Assembly (NCBI GenBank): GCA_031284485.1 | Contig: JAISZT010000018.1 | Span: forward strand, 1 to 37,798 | Length of the DNA stretch: 37,798 bases | From: Desulfovibrio sp. | Lineage (GTDB): Bacteria > Desulfobacterota > Desulfovibrionia > Desulfovibrionales > Desulfovibrionaceae | Reading direction: 5' to 3' | Shown here: positions 17,118-25,407 of the stretch, piece after piece | Layout of the letters: each line of letters begins with the position of its first letter | Position numbering within the stretch: the stretch's first letter is position 1 | Translations under genes and position numbers: made by a program | Notes under the pieces: model-generated | What the model saw: the letters and a program-made list of their open reading frames with translations, nothing else | What the model was told of the DNA's origin: nothing | Databases searched by the model: none

Positions 17118-19949
17118 TTATTTGCCGACCACCATTTTTTCCGCAATATAGCGGCAAATTCTTTCCGAAGCTCCCGCGTCCGCGTGCGTAAACAGACGCT
17201 CGCGCAACTCCTGCCGGGCCTGCCCGTGCGCGTCTCGCCCGTCTTCCAGAATGCGGCGCACCTCCTCCAGCATGCCCGCCTGGGTAACAGCCACCGGGCC
17301 GGGCGTCATCTCCTCGAAGGGGAAAAACATTTCCCGGTCTTTGGCCAGATAGCGCCGCAAATCATAGGCAAAAAAGACAATGGGCCGATCCAGCAAAAGA
17401 TAGTCAAAATAAATGGAGGAATAGTCCGTGACCAGCACATCGGCCAGGGGCAGCACCGGATAGATGTCCTGACGGCTGCCGTAACGCGCGACGCCGGGCA
17501 AGTCCCCCATCCGGCCGTCATCAATGTAGGGGTGCAGCTTGAGCACAAAAAGCGCGTTGTGTCTGGAGCAAAATTCACCGAGCTGTTGCCCGTCCAGGAC
17601 AAAATTGCCCTGCTCGTCAAGAAAATTGAGAGCCGTGTCGCGCCAGGTGGGCATATAGACGATCACCTTGCCGCCGTTGCGCTTGTGCTGACGCAAGGCC
17701 GCGTAACAGTCGACGTCCGCGTTGAGCAGATCAAATTTTTCCAGCGGACGCAGCAGCGCGTCGTTGCGGGGATACCCCAGTTCCACAAATTCCCTGGCCT
17801 TGAACACCTTGCTGAACAATGTTTCCGTGACCCAGGGCGAAGTGGAGAGCACCACATCCGAGCAGGAATAGGCGAAGCGCAGAAAATCCGCCTTGTCCAA
17901 CGGCATGTTCACGCCGGATTCAATCTCGGGCAGGCCGATTTTCTTCAGGGGGATGCCGTGCCAGAGCTGGAGAATCTGCGCGCCCACCCCCAGGCAAAAG
18001 GTGTCCATTATTGTGCTCGGCAAGTCATCCATGACGACAACGCCGGCGGAAGTCATGGTTTTCACCGCGCCGCCGTCCATGCGGGCCGCGGGCAGCCCCA
18101 TATCCAGCAACATTCGCAGTTCGTCCACATGGCGCGTCAGAAAAACGGATTCAAAGCCGTAGTCACGCGTTGCGGCATGCAAAAACAGATATTTGACATT
18201 GTCGATCAGCGCGCCCTGATTGTGCCCCAGAAAAACAACAAGGTCAGGACGCCTTTTCGAGTTTCTGCCCAGCAGCAGCAATTGTTCATAACGCTCTTTT
18301 GCGTCGTCTTCACTCTTTCCCCGGCCACAGCCTGTTTCATCCAGCCTTTGCCGCAGGTCTTCCCCGAGAAGTTCGGCCCCGCGATTCATGATCGATTCCA
18401 GCGGCCCGGCGGGATACAACACGCCCAGCTTTGTCCGGTTGCCGACCACATTGGCCGAAAGCCAGGGATTTGTGTCGCGCCGGCAATGGCGCACACGCAA
18501 ATGCCCCTGGTACAGACAAAACCGCCCCTTGCCGCAAGAGCGCAGATCCCGCTCCAGATCGTCAAACTGGGACGGGGAAAAGCGCAGATCAAAACCACCT
18601 GTGTTTTCAAGGCTTTTTCGGGTCAGCAAATGGCAGCAGCCGGTGACGGAAACCGCCTGGCGCAGATAGCTGTACTGGCCGAAATCCGGCGTGTTCTTGT
18701 GCTCGGCCATCTCGGCAAAGGGATTGTCGCCCTGGGTCTTTTCCATCTGCCAGTCCACGCTCTGCATGGTCATGGGGGCGTCCCGGTCCACCACGCGGCA
18801 GCCGATGACGCCGGCCCCGGGATGCCGCCGCGCGGCCGTGCCGAACAATCCGAGCCATTCCGGCGGCACAAGGGCGTCGTCGTCCAGAAACACCACCCAG
18901 TCCGCCGCCCGTGAGCTTTCCAGGGTGAGCAGCCAGTTCCGCGCCGCCGGAGCGCCGATGTTGGTCGGCAATGTGATCAGACGCATTTTTTCGCCCAGGC
19001 GCTCCCGCCAGAGCCGCGCCACCGCGGGCGTGCCGTCCTCGCTGCCGTTGTCCAGCAGGGTCACGCCGCAGTCGCCGAGCCGGGATCGGGCCAGCGCGGC
19101 CAGGCAAGCGTCCAGATCAGCGGCGTGATTCCAGGAATAGAGCAATATCTCCCCTTTCCCGGCGGGAGGATCGCCGGGAATGTCGTCGCCGCGCTCAATA
19201 TCCGACAGGCGGAACAAAAGATTGCTTTGCCAGGGGCGCAGGGCAAAGGCCTTGCGCCAGCATGCCGCGGCCGCGTCGCGCTCTCCCAGACGCAGGCGGC
19301 ATTCGCCTTCACGCGTCAGCCAAACCGGCAGGGCGCAGCGGGCAAAGGCGCCGGCATACAGCCGGGCGGCCCTGGCGTAGTCTTCGCGGGCAAAGGCGTA
19401 ATCGGCCAGAAAAGCCTGGGCGAAAGCCGCCGGCATGGGCAGTTTGGCGAGCCAGGGTTCATACCAGTCCAGATGCCCCTGCTGAAGGCCCAGCCAGGCG
19501 GCGAAACGCAACCAGAACAGATTGCCCGGTTCACGCGCGGCGTAGGCGGATGTCAGTTCTTTGGCCGCCTCAATGTCCCCGGCGTTGACGCGGGCGTTCA
19601 CCTCCTCCGCCCGGCTTGTGTGATTTGGGCGCAGGGCCGCGCACACGGCGCTGAAAGCCTCCGCCTCGCCACGGAGAAAGGGGCGTTTTTTGTGCAGGGA
19701 ACGCGCCAGATTCGCGCTTTGCGCGGAGAGGAAATCGCACTCCCAGGCGGCCAGGGCGATGTCGGAAACAACCGGGGCAAGGGCCGGGTCAAGAGAGGGG
19801 TCGGCCTCCAGAAAGGAGGCCAGGCGCGTCAGGCGCTCGCCGCCGTCGGAAGACAGCAGCAAGGCGCGGGCCGCCGCGGGAGGGAGCCTGCTCCAGACAA
19901 CAGCGGCAGAGAGACTTTCCGCGTTTTCAGTATGCCGCCCGTTTTCCAT
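17118..19949 (-). CDS. Fusion: helical-repeat region, GT2, CDP-glycerol glycerophosphotransferase-like
   Basis: About 943 residues from the ATG at 19949 (an in-frame TTG lies two codons earlier). Residues 1 to about 260 are alanine-rich helical hairpins resembling TPR repeats (for example [40 protein letters not shown]). Residues about 265-500 are GT2: [60 protein letters not shown]. The C-terminal 380 or so residues are a glycerophosphotransferase: [47 protein letters not shown] and [18 protein letters not shown]. It is the first gene of the minus-strand glycan locus, divergent from the aromatic operon. An AT-rich stretch (19965-20030) before it probably carries its promoter, but no clear -35/-10 pair is visible on that strand. 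Confidence 0.8.
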   Translation of the reverse strand: MENGRHTENAESLSAAVVWSRLPPAAARALLLSSDGGERLTRLASFLEADPSLDPALAPVVSDIALAAWECDFLSAQSANLARSLHKKRPFLRGEAEAFSAVCAALRPNHTSRAEEVNARVNAGDIEAAKELTSAYAAREPGNLFWLRFAAWLGLQQGHLDWYEPWLAKLPMPAAFAQAFLADYAFAREDYARAARLYAGAFARCALPVWLTREGECRLRLGERDAAAACWRKAFALRPWQSNLLFRLSDIERGDDIPGDPPAGKGEILLYSWNHAADLDACLAALARSRLGDCGVTLLDNGSEDGTPAVARLWRERLGEKMRLITLPTNIGAPAARNWLLTLESSRAADWVVFLDDDALVPPEWLGLFGTAARRHPGAGVIGCRVVDRDAPMTMQSVDWQMEKTQGDNPFAEMAEHKNTPDFGQYSYLRQAVSVTGCCHLLTRKSLENTGGFDLRFSPSQFDDLERDLRSCGKGRFCLYQGHLRVRHCRRDTNPWLSANVVGNRTKLGVLYPAGPLESIMNRGAELLGEDLRQRLDETGCGRGKSEDDAKERYEQLLLLGRNSKRRPDLVVFLGHNQGALIDNVKYLFLHAATRDYGFESVFLTRHVDELRMLLDMGLPAARMDGGAVKTMTSAGVVVMDDLPSTIMDTFCLGVGAQILQLWHGIPLKKIGLPEIESGVNMPLDKADFLRFAYSCSDVVLSTSPWVTETLFSKVFKAREFVELGYPRNDALLRPLEKFDLLNADVDCYAALRQHKRNGGKVIVYMPTWRDTALNFLDEQGNFVLDGQQLGEFCSRHNALFVLKLHPYIDDGRMGDLPGVARYGSRQDIYPVLPLADVLVTDYSSIYFDYLLLDRPIVFFAYDLRRYLAKDREMFFPFEEMTPGPVAVTQAGMLEEVRRILEDGRDAHGQARQELRERLFTHADAGASERICRYIAEKMVVGK

Positions 19950-20035
19950 GCCCAATGCCTAGCAGGATTCGTAGAAAATCTCAAGATAATTTTTAGAGAA
20001 AAAAATTTTCTGCGCAAATTTCCGGCAAAATTTTG

Positions 20036-20064
20036 TTGACAATTTTTCCAGGCGGAGATATACC
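20036..20064 (+). promoter_or_regulatory. Sigma-70-type promoter of the aromatic operon
   Basis: A perfect -35 TTGACA (20036-20041) is followed after exactly 17 bases by TATACC (20059-20064, four of six matches including the first three). Transcription would start near 20071, only about 18 bases before the leader peptide's ATG. The position, spacing and the attenuator just downstream support it. Confidence 0.7.
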
Positions 20065-20088
20065 CGCACTCAATTGGGAGTTATACAC

Positions 20089-20187
20089 ATGCTTCACGCT
20101 TTTCCCGACACGATTTCCGTAAGCGCAACCAGATTCTGGTTCTATTTTGCGTATTTTACGGAAGCCCGTGGCCGGGAGAATCGCTGA
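20089..20187 (+). CDS. Aromatic leader peptide (attenuation peptide), 32 residues
   Basis: A short ORF not long enough for ordinary gene calling: ATG 20089, stop TGA 20185-20187. GGGAG (20076-20080) lies eight bases before the ATG. Residues 16-23 are FWFYFAYF, encoded at 20134-20157: four Phe, two Tyr and one Trp in eight codons, plus Phe at residue 5. That concentration of the pathway's end products, directly before a terminator and the aromatic biosynthesis genes, is the hallmark of a ribosome-stalling leader peptide like those of pheA and trp operons in enteric bacteria. The peptide itself is not expected to have a role; the reading of its codons does. Residues 26-29 (ARGR) are encoded by the antiterminator strand (20164-20173), so a ribosome reaching the stop codon would cover that strand. 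Confidence 0.85.
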   Translation: MLHAFPDTISVSATRFWFYFAYFTEARGRENR

Positions 20188-20250
20188 CGCGCAAAAGTTG
20201 ACGAATCTCAAGGGGCCGCGGGCACATACGCCGGCGGCCCCTTTGTTTTT
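20115..20250 (+). promoter_or_regulatory. Transcription attenuator of the aromatic operon
   Basis: Three pairings are visible. (1) A hairpin frames the aromatic codons: TTCCGTAA (20115-20122) with TTACGGAA (20156-20163), plus an inner CGCAA/TTGCG (20124-20128 / 20147-20151). (2) An antiterminator: GCCCGTGGCC (20164-20173) pairs over 10 bp, with one U-G, with GGCCGCGGGC (20214-20223). (3) A terminator: 20212-20241 plus a T-tract. Pairings 2 and 3 share 20214-20219 and cannot coexist. Predicted logic: low charged Phe, Tyr or Trp tRNA stalls the ribosome at 20134-20157, leaving 20164-20173 free, so the antiterminator forms and the operon is read; with enough aromatic amino acids the ribosome runs to the stop at 20185, covers 20164-20173, and the terminator forms. 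Confidence 0.8.
20212..20250 (+). terminator. Intrinsic terminator inside the aromatic leader
   Basis: GGGGCCGC (20212-20219) pairs with GCGGCCCC (20234-20241); after one mismatch GGC (20221-20223) pairs with GCC (20230-20232), leaving a six-base loop. TTTGTTTTT (20242-20250) follows. It lies between the leader peptide stop and the first structural gene, so it is the regulated terminator of the attenuator. Confidence 0.85.
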
Positions 20251-20309
20251 CGGGCAAGCCGGATGCCGCCCGCCTGCACAAAGAACGTATAGCCACGGGA
20301 GACTGCATC

Positions 20310-21107
20310 ATGTACATCGGCAAAAAAGTCAGGCTGGAACGCATCCTCAACAGGCACACCGGGCGGGCAATCGTCGTGCCCATGGATCACGGCGTCACCA
20401 TCGGCGCTGTTGACGGTCTTATCGACATGCGCGAAACCGTCAACGACATGGCTACGGGCGGCGCGGACGCGGTGCTCATGCACAAGGGCCTTGTGCGCTG
20501 TTCCCACCGCAGCGCGGGCAAGGACATCGGCCTCATCGTGCATCTTTCGGCCTCAACGGCGCTTTCCCCGGCAGGCAACACCAAAACCCTGGTGGCCACG
20601 GTTGAGGAAGGCATCAAGTACGGCGCCGACTGCGTTTCGGTGCACGTCAATCTGGGCGACCCCAACGAGCGCCTGATGCTCGCGGATCTGGGCAGGGTGG
20701 CCGAAGCCTGCGACAACTGGGGCATGCCGCTTCTGGCCATGATGTACGCGCGCGGCCCGCAGATAAGCAACGGCTATGACCCCGAAGTTGTGGCCCACTG
20801 CGCCCGCGTGGGCGTGGAACTGGGCGCGGACATCATCAAGGTGCCCTACACCGGCGATATTGACAGTTTTTCCGATGTCGTTTCCGCATGCTGCATGCCC
20901 ATTCTCATTGCCGGCGGCGAACGCATGGATTCCACGCGGCAGGTTCTGGAAATGGTGCACGACTCCCTGCGCGCCGGCGGAGCCGGAATTTCCGTCGGCC
21001 GCAACGTCTTTCAGCATCCGCGCCGTGTCCTGCTGATCCAGGCTCTGCGCGCCATAGTGCATGAAGACGCCGGCGTGGATCAGGCCATCAAAATTGTGGG
21101 CGAATAA
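20310..21107 (+). CDS. 2-amino-3,7-dideoxy-D-threo-hept-6-ulosonate (ADH) synthase, class I aldolase family
   Basis: A 265-residue DeoC/FBA-type class I aldolase. Motifs: VVPMDHGVTIG (residues 22-32, substrate Asp26/His27), VSVHVNLGDPNE, MMYARGP (Tyr146) and GADIIKVPYTGD with the Schiff-base Lys177, then IAGGERM and GGAGISVGRNVFQHP, the phosphate-binding end of the barrel. Relatives (archaeal MJ0400) condense a six-carbon sugar phosphate with aspartate semialdehyde to start a DAHP-independent route to dehydroquinate; plain fructose-bisphosphate aldolases are the nearest alternative. The next gene, dehydroquinate synthase II, consumes exactly this product, which decides the call. GGGAG lies eight bases before the ATG, and the gene is the first after the attenuator. 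Confidence 0.85.
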   Translation: MYIGKKVRLERILNRHTGRAIVVPMDHGVTIGAVDGLIDMRETVNDMATGGADAVLMHKGLVRCSHRSAGKDIGLIVHLSASTALSPAGNTKTLVATVEEGIKYGADCVSVHVNLGDPNERLMLADLGRVAEACDNWGMPLLAMMYARGPQISNGYDPEVVAHCARVGVELGADIIKVPYTGDIDSFSDVVSACCMPILIAGGERMDSTRQVLEMVHDSLRAGGAGISVGRNVFQHPRRVLLIQALRAIVHEDAGVDQAIKIVGE

Positions 21108-21108
21108 T

Positions 21109-22092
21109 ATGGCGCGCGTCTATTTTAACTGCACGCCCTTTGACAAGGGGCTTGTGACTCTGGCGCTCGAATCCGGCGTGGACGGACTTGTCGTGCCGGG
21201 CAGTCATGTGGAGCAAACCGCCGCCCTTGCCCGTTGCGACGTCTGGGCCGAAGAAACTGTCACCCGCCTGACCCTTGCGTCCAAAATCGATGAACAAACC
21301 GCCCTTGAAGCCATGAAAACGGGCGAACGGGTGGTTCTGGCGCGCGGGTGGGAGGTCATCCCCATAGAAAATCTGCTGGCCCAATGCGATCAGGTGCTGG
21401 TTGAGGCGGGCGGCCTGGACGAAGCCCGCCTTGCGGCAGGCATACTGGAGCGGGGCGTGCAGGGCATTGTGGTGCTGCCTGAAGCCGCCGCCGATCTCAA
21501 AAACATCGTGTCCCAGTGCAAACTCGCCCAAACGCCGGAAACGCTGACGCCCTGCGTGATCACCCGCGTGCGGCCCGCCGGTCTGGGGCATCGCGTCTGC
21601 GCGGACACGCTCTCCCTGCTGCGCCGGGGCCAGGGCATGCTTGTGGGCAATTCCAGCGCCTTCACCTTTCTTGTGCACGCTGAAACCGAACACAACGAAT
21701 ATGTGGCCGCGCGCCCTTTCCGCATCAACGCCGGGGCCGTTCACGCCTACACCCGGCTGCCGCGCGACAAAACCACCTATCTGGGCGAGCTTGCCGCCGG
21801 GCAGGAAGTGCTGATTGTGGACGCGGGCGGGCAAACAAGCCTCGCGACTCTGGGCAGGGTAAAAATTGAAGTGCGCCCCATGCTGCTGATTGAGGCGTCC
21901 GCCCGGACGGAGCGCGGCCCGGTCACAGGAACGGTCTTTCTGCAAAACGCCGAAACCATACGCCTGACCACGCCGGACGGAACCCCCGTGAGTGTTGTTT
22001 CCCTGAAAATCAACGATACCGTGCTCTGCCGCCTTGACGAGGCGGGCCGTCACTTCGGCATGCGCATCCGCGAAGAAATACGGGAGGTGTAG
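21109..22092 (+). CDS. 3-dehydroquinate synthase II (AroB' type)
   Basis: A 327-residue enzyme of the archaeal-type dehydroquinate synthase II family, which oxidatively deaminates and cyclises ADH to 3-dehydroquinate with NAD, in place of the usual AroB. The family signature is plain in the middle: GMLVGNSSAFTFLVHAETEH followed by NEYVAARPFRINAGAVHAYT. The N-terminus VYFNCTPFDKGLVTLALESG fits the Rossmann-like first half. The start at 21109 lies one base after the stop of the upstream gene (TAATATG), so the two are translationally coupled; the frame is open to 21061, which would overlap that gene. The usual family length is 320-380 residues. Confidence 0.9.
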   Translation: MARVYFNCTPFDKGLVTLALESGVDGLVVPGSHVEQTAALARCDVWAEETVTRLTLASKIDEQTALEAMKTGERVVLARGWEVIPIENLLAQCDQVLVEAGGLDEARLAAGILERGVQGIVVLPEAAADLKNIVSQCKLAQTPETLTPCVITRVRPAGLGHRVCADTLSLLRRGQGMLVGNSSAFTFLVHAETEHNEYVAARPFRINAGAVHAYTRLPRDKTTYLGELAAGQEVLIVDAGGQTSLATLGRVKIEVRPMLLIEASARTERGPVTGTVFLQNAETIRLTTPDGTPVSVVSLKINDTVLCRLDEAGRHFGMRIREEIREV

Positions 22093-22094
22093 GC

Positions 22095-23246
22095 ATGGAC
22101 AAAACCAAAAACCGCCTTGCCGCCCTGCGCAAGGAAATTGACGCCCTGGACCAGTCGCTGCTTGCCCTGCTCAACCGCCGCGCCGCCATAAGCTGCGAGG
22201 TCGGACGCATCAAGGCCGACGCGCCGGGGATCATTTTCAAACCGGGACGCGAACGCGAAGTGCTGGACAATCTGGTGGAAAAAAATCCCGGCCCCCTGCC
22301 TGAAGACCATTTACGCGCCGTCTGGCGCGAAATATTCTCTTCCTCGCGCGCGCTCCAGCGCCCGCAGCATGTGGCCTACCTGGGCCCTGAGGGCACATTT
22401 TCCTATTTTGCCGGGGTGGAATATCTGGGACACGCGGCCTCCTTCCACCCTTGCGCGGACATCGCCCAGATTTTTGAAGAAATCAGCTCCGGCCGGTGCG
22501 AACTGGGCGTCGTTCCGCTGGAAAATTCGCTTCAGGGCACGGTCGGCGCGAGTTTCGATCTCTTTTTGAATCATGACGTTTTCATCCAGGCGGAACTTTT
22601 TTCGCCCATTTCCCACTGCCTGTTGAGCAACGCCCGCTCCCTGGCCTCCATACGCACGGTGTATTCCCATCCCCAGCCGCTGGCCCAGTGCGGCGGCTGG
22701 CTGCGCGCGCATCTGCCCAACGCCGGCTTTGTGCCTGTGGAATCCACGGCCGCCGCGGCCCACCGCGCAGCCGGACAGGCGGAGGCCGCGGCCATCGGCC
22801 ACGGCAAACTGGCCGACATGGCAGGCCTTGCCGTCCTTGCCCGGCGCATTGAAGATGCTTCCGACAACTGGACGCGCTTCGTCATTATCGGCCAGGCGGG
22901 AAAATCGGGCGCTTCGGGCGGCGCGGGGGCAGCGCCCGACGTGCAGGACGGGGCCGAAAAAACTTCCCTGCTCTTCACCCTGCCGGACAAGGCCGGGGCG
23001 CTTTCCAGCGTGCTGGCCCTGCTGGCGGAAAACGCCATCAACATGCGCAAGCTGGAATCCCGCCCCTTGCGCGGGCAGTGCTGGCGCTATGTGTTTTTCG
23101 CCGATGTGGAAAGCAATTTACAAGCGCCGCAATACGCGGCATTGTGTGACCGGTTGCGCGAGGTCTGCACCAGCTTCCGCATTCTGGGGTCCTATCCCAC
23201 CGGCCCGCAACTGGACCGTTTGAAATTTGATGAAGAAGACCCATAA
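22095..23246 (+). CDS. pheA: Bifunctional chorismate mutase/prephenate dehydratase
   Basis: A 383-residue P-protein, the Phe branch of the pathway. Residues about 5-90 are the AroQ chorismate mutase (RLAALRKEIDALDQSLLALL with the active-site Arg/Lys set and FKPGREREVLDNL). Residues about 92-270 are prephenate dehydratase: VAYLGPEGTFSYFA, GVVPLENSLQGTVG and the catalytic TRF (260-262, DNWTRFVIIG). Residues about 288-370 are the ACT regulatory domain, with GALSSVLALLAENAINMRKL and ESRP (321-324), the Phe-binding motif; feedback inhibition by Phe is expected. It starts two bases after the upstream stop. A glycine/alanine-rich linker (about 268-287) separates catalytic and ACT domains. Confidence 0.95.
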   Translation: MDKTKNRLAALRKEIDALDQSLLALLNRRAAISCEVGRIKADAPGIIFKPGREREVLDNLVEKNPGPLPEDHLRAVWREIFSSSRALQRPQHVAYLGPEGTFSYFAGVEYLGHAASFHPCADIAQIFEEISSGRCELGVVPLENSLQGTVGASFDLFLNHDVFIQAELFSPISHCLLSNARSLASIRTVYSHPQPLAQCGGWLRAHLPNAGFVPVESTAAAAHRAAGQAEAAAIGHGKLADMAGLAVLARRIEDASDNWTRFVIIGQAGKSGASGGAGAAPDVQDGAEKTSLLFTLPDKAGALSSVLALLAENAINMRKLESRPLRGQCWRYVFFADVESNLQAPQYAALCDRLREVCTSFRILGSYPTGPQLDRLKFDEEDP

Positions 23247-23260
23247 CCACGGGACGCCTG

Positions 23261-24643
23261 ATGCACACTGCAAACACCGCCGTCACGTTGACGGCGCCAC
23301 CCTCCAAATCCCTCTCCCACAGATATCTCACGGGCGCGGCCCTGGCGCGCGGCGTGTCGCAGGTGCGTCACGCCCTGGACAGCGCCGACATCGCGCGCAC
23401 GCGCGCTGTTCTCTGCGCCGCGGGGGCGCGCATGCGGCCCCTGCCCGACAACGACGGCTGGGAAGTCACGGGCATGGACGACGGGCCGCGCGGCAGCGCG
23501 GACCCTGCCCGCCCGGTTTCCTGCGACGTGGGCGAATCCGGCACCACCTGCCGCCTGCTCACGGCCGTGCTGGCCGCGGGACAGGGATTTTTTCGCATCC
23601 ACGGCGCGCAACGCATGCACGAACGCCCCATCGGGGAACTGACGTCCGCGCTCGTGCGCCTTGGCGCGGGGCCATCCTTTGAACAGACCTGCGGCTGCCC
23701 GCCGCTGCTGCTGCACGCCTGCGGGCTGGAACCTGCCCTGTGCGGAGGCAGACTGCTCCTTGGCATGGACGATTCCAGCCAGTATTTTTCCGGCCTGCTG
23801 CTGGCCGCGCCCCTGGCCCTGGGGCGCCTCAGCCTGGAACTCGCCGGGAGCAAGGTGGTTTCCTGGCCATACGTTGGCCTGACGCTGCAATGCCTGACGG
23901 ATTTCGACATCGGCTTCCATGTGGAAACGCGCCCCGACGCGCAGCAGCCCTGGCAAACCCTCCCGGACGACGCCTGGCGCTCCCTGACGTCCGCACAGCC
24001 CGACTGCCTGCGAGTCCTGATGCAGCCCGGCCCCTACCGGGCGGGCATTCATACGGTGGAGGGGGACTGGTCCGGCGCGGCCTGCCTGCTGGCCGCGGGG
24101 GCTGTGGGGCGCAGTCCTGTATGCGTCACAGGCCTGCGCGCCGATTCCCTGCAGGGCGACCGCGCCCTGCTTGCCGTTTTGCGAAACATGGACGCGCGCT
24201 GCCTGATCACGCGGGATGCCGTCACTGTATACCCTTCACCCTTGCGCGGCATAGAGATCGATATGGGCGACTGCCCGGATCTTGTCCCCGCTGTCGCGGC
24301 CCTTGCCGCCTTTGCTCATGGCGACACGCGCATCCGCAATGTCGCCCATCTGAAAATCAAGGAATCGGACCGGATCAGCGCCCCGGCGGCCGAGATGCGC
24401 AAGTGCGGCGTGGAAGTGGAAGAATTTGGCGACGGCCTGCTGGTGCGCGGGCTTGGCCCCGCAAGGCCGCGTCTGCCTGAAGAAACGGTTCTTTGCGCGC
24501 ACAACGACCACCGCATAGCCATGTCCCTTGCCCTGCTGGGGCTTGGCGCGGGATGCGCGCGCATGCAAACCCGGCTTGACGACCCGGCTGTTGTGGGCAA
24601 GTCCTTTCCGGAGTTCTGGGATGTCTGGAGCAAATTGTCATGA
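23261..24643 (+). CDS. aroA: 3-phosphoshikimate 1-carboxyvinyltransferase (EPSP synthase)
   Basis: A 460-residue EPSP synthase, which joins phosphoenolpyruvate to shikimate 3-phosphate. Motifs: LTAPPSKSLSHRYLTGAALA with Lys16 of PSKS; DVGESGTTCRLL (89-100), where the usual G-N-x-G-T reads G-E-S-G-T; MHERPIGELTSAL (usually M-x-R-RP-x2-L); SSQYFSGLLLAAPL; VEGDWSGAACLLAAGA; LKIKESDRI; and HNDHRIAMSLALLGL. The E in place of N in the glycine-rich loop and ERPI in place of RRPM are departures at the phosphoenolpyruvate side, but the catalytic Asp/Glu/Lys set is present. The gene follows pheA by 14 bases with a GGGACG ribosome site and overlaps tyrA by ATGA. Confidence 0.92.
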   Translation: MHTANTAVTLTAPPSKSLSHRYLTGAALARGVSQVRHALDSADIARTRAVLCAAGARMRPLPDNDGWEVTGMDDGPRGSADPARPVSCDVGESGTTCRLLTAVLAAGQGFFRIHGAQRMHERPIGELTSALVRLGAGPSFEQTCGCPPLLLHACGLEPALCGGRLLLGMDDSSQYFSGLLLAAPLALGRLSLELAGSKVVSWPYVGLTLQCLTDFDIGFHVETRPDAQQPWQTLPDDAWRSLTSAQPDCLRVLMQPGPYRAGIHTVEGDWSGAACLLAAGAVGRSPVCVTGLRADSLQGDRALLAVLRNMDARCLITRDAVTVYPSPLRGIEIDMGDCPDLVPAVAALAAFAHGDTRIRNVAHLKIKESDRISAPAAEMRKCGVEVEEFGDGLLVRGLGPARPRLPEETVLCAHNDHRIAMSLALLGLGAGCARMQTRLDDPAVVGKSFPEFWDVWSKLS

Positions 24644-25407
24644 CCGGAAGCGCGCTTTCCCCGAAAACAGTCATCATCGGCGCGCGCGGCCGCATGGGGG
24701 CCATGTTTCTCGACAAGGCCCGAAAAGCCGGCCTAGCCGTTGCCGGGGCCGACCGGCCCCTGACGCCGGAACTGCTTGCCGGGGCTTGCGAAAACGCGGA
24801 CCTGGCGCTTGTCTGCGTGCCTGCCGCCGCATTTGCGGCAACCCTGCGCAAGGTATGCCCGCATTTGCCGCCCGGCGCGGTGCTCGCGGACATAACCTCG
24901 GTCAAGGAATACCCGTTGCAGCAAATGGAAAGCCTCTGGCCCGGCCCTGTCGTCGGCGCCCACCCCCTGTTCGGCCCTGTCCCCGACCCTGAAGCAGATC
25001 TGCCTGTGGCCATTGTGCCCGGACGCAAAGCCGGAACCGGGCATCTGCAACTGACGGAAGATTTCTTCACCGCGCTCGGCTGCCGCGTCTTTCAGACCAC
25101 GGCGAAAAAACACGATGTGGCCATGTCGCGCATTCAGGGCATGAACTTCATCACCACCCTGGCCTATTTCGCCCTGCTGGCCGGGGACGACGACCTGCTG
25201 CCCTTCCTGACCCCGTCCTTCCGCAGACGCCGAAACGCGGCCAGAAAAATGCTCACCGAGGACGCCCGCCTCTTTGCCGGACTTTTTGAGGCCAACCCGC
25301 ACAGCCATGAGGCCGTGCGTCGATACCGCCAGATGCTCAATCTGGCGGCGGCCGGGGACATTGATTTGTTGTGTGAAAAAGTTCAGTGGTGGTGGAAACC
25401 GGTTTAG
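24640..25407 (+). CDS. tyrA: Prephenate dehydrogenase
   Basis: A 255-residue NAD-dependent prephenate dehydrogenase, the Tyr branch. The Rossmann loop is TVIIGARGRMGAMF (an A-R in the middle of the usual GxGxxG, as in TyrA enzymes with GxRGxMG), then DLALVCVPAAAF, AVLADITSVKEYPL and the catalytic VVGAHPLFGP with His108. A helical dimer region follows (DVAMSRIQGMNFITTLAYFA). No ACT or chorismate mutase domain is attached, so it is monofunctional and shorter than many. It starts within the aroA stop (ATGA) and its last four bases overlap the convergent dnaA end. No trp genes follow in this window. Confidence 0.9.
   Translation: MTGSALSPKTVIIGARGRMGAMFLDKARKAGLAVAGADRPLTPELLAGACENADLALVCVPAAAFAATLRKVCPHLPPGAVLADITSVKEYPLQQMESLWPGPVVGAHPLFGPVPDPEADLPVAIVPGRKAGTGHLQLTEDFFTALGCRVFQTTAKKHDVAMSRIQGMNFITTLAYFALLAGDDDLLPFLTPSFRRRRNAARKMLTEDARLFAGLFEANPHSHEAVRRYRQMLNLAAAGDIDLLCEKVQWWWKPV

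Noticed and set aside
16932..18914. 660-codon plus-strand open frame opposite the GT2-glycerophosphotransferase gene
   Set aside because: Shadow of a well-supported minus-strand gene; no recognisable domain and no ribosome site that stands out.
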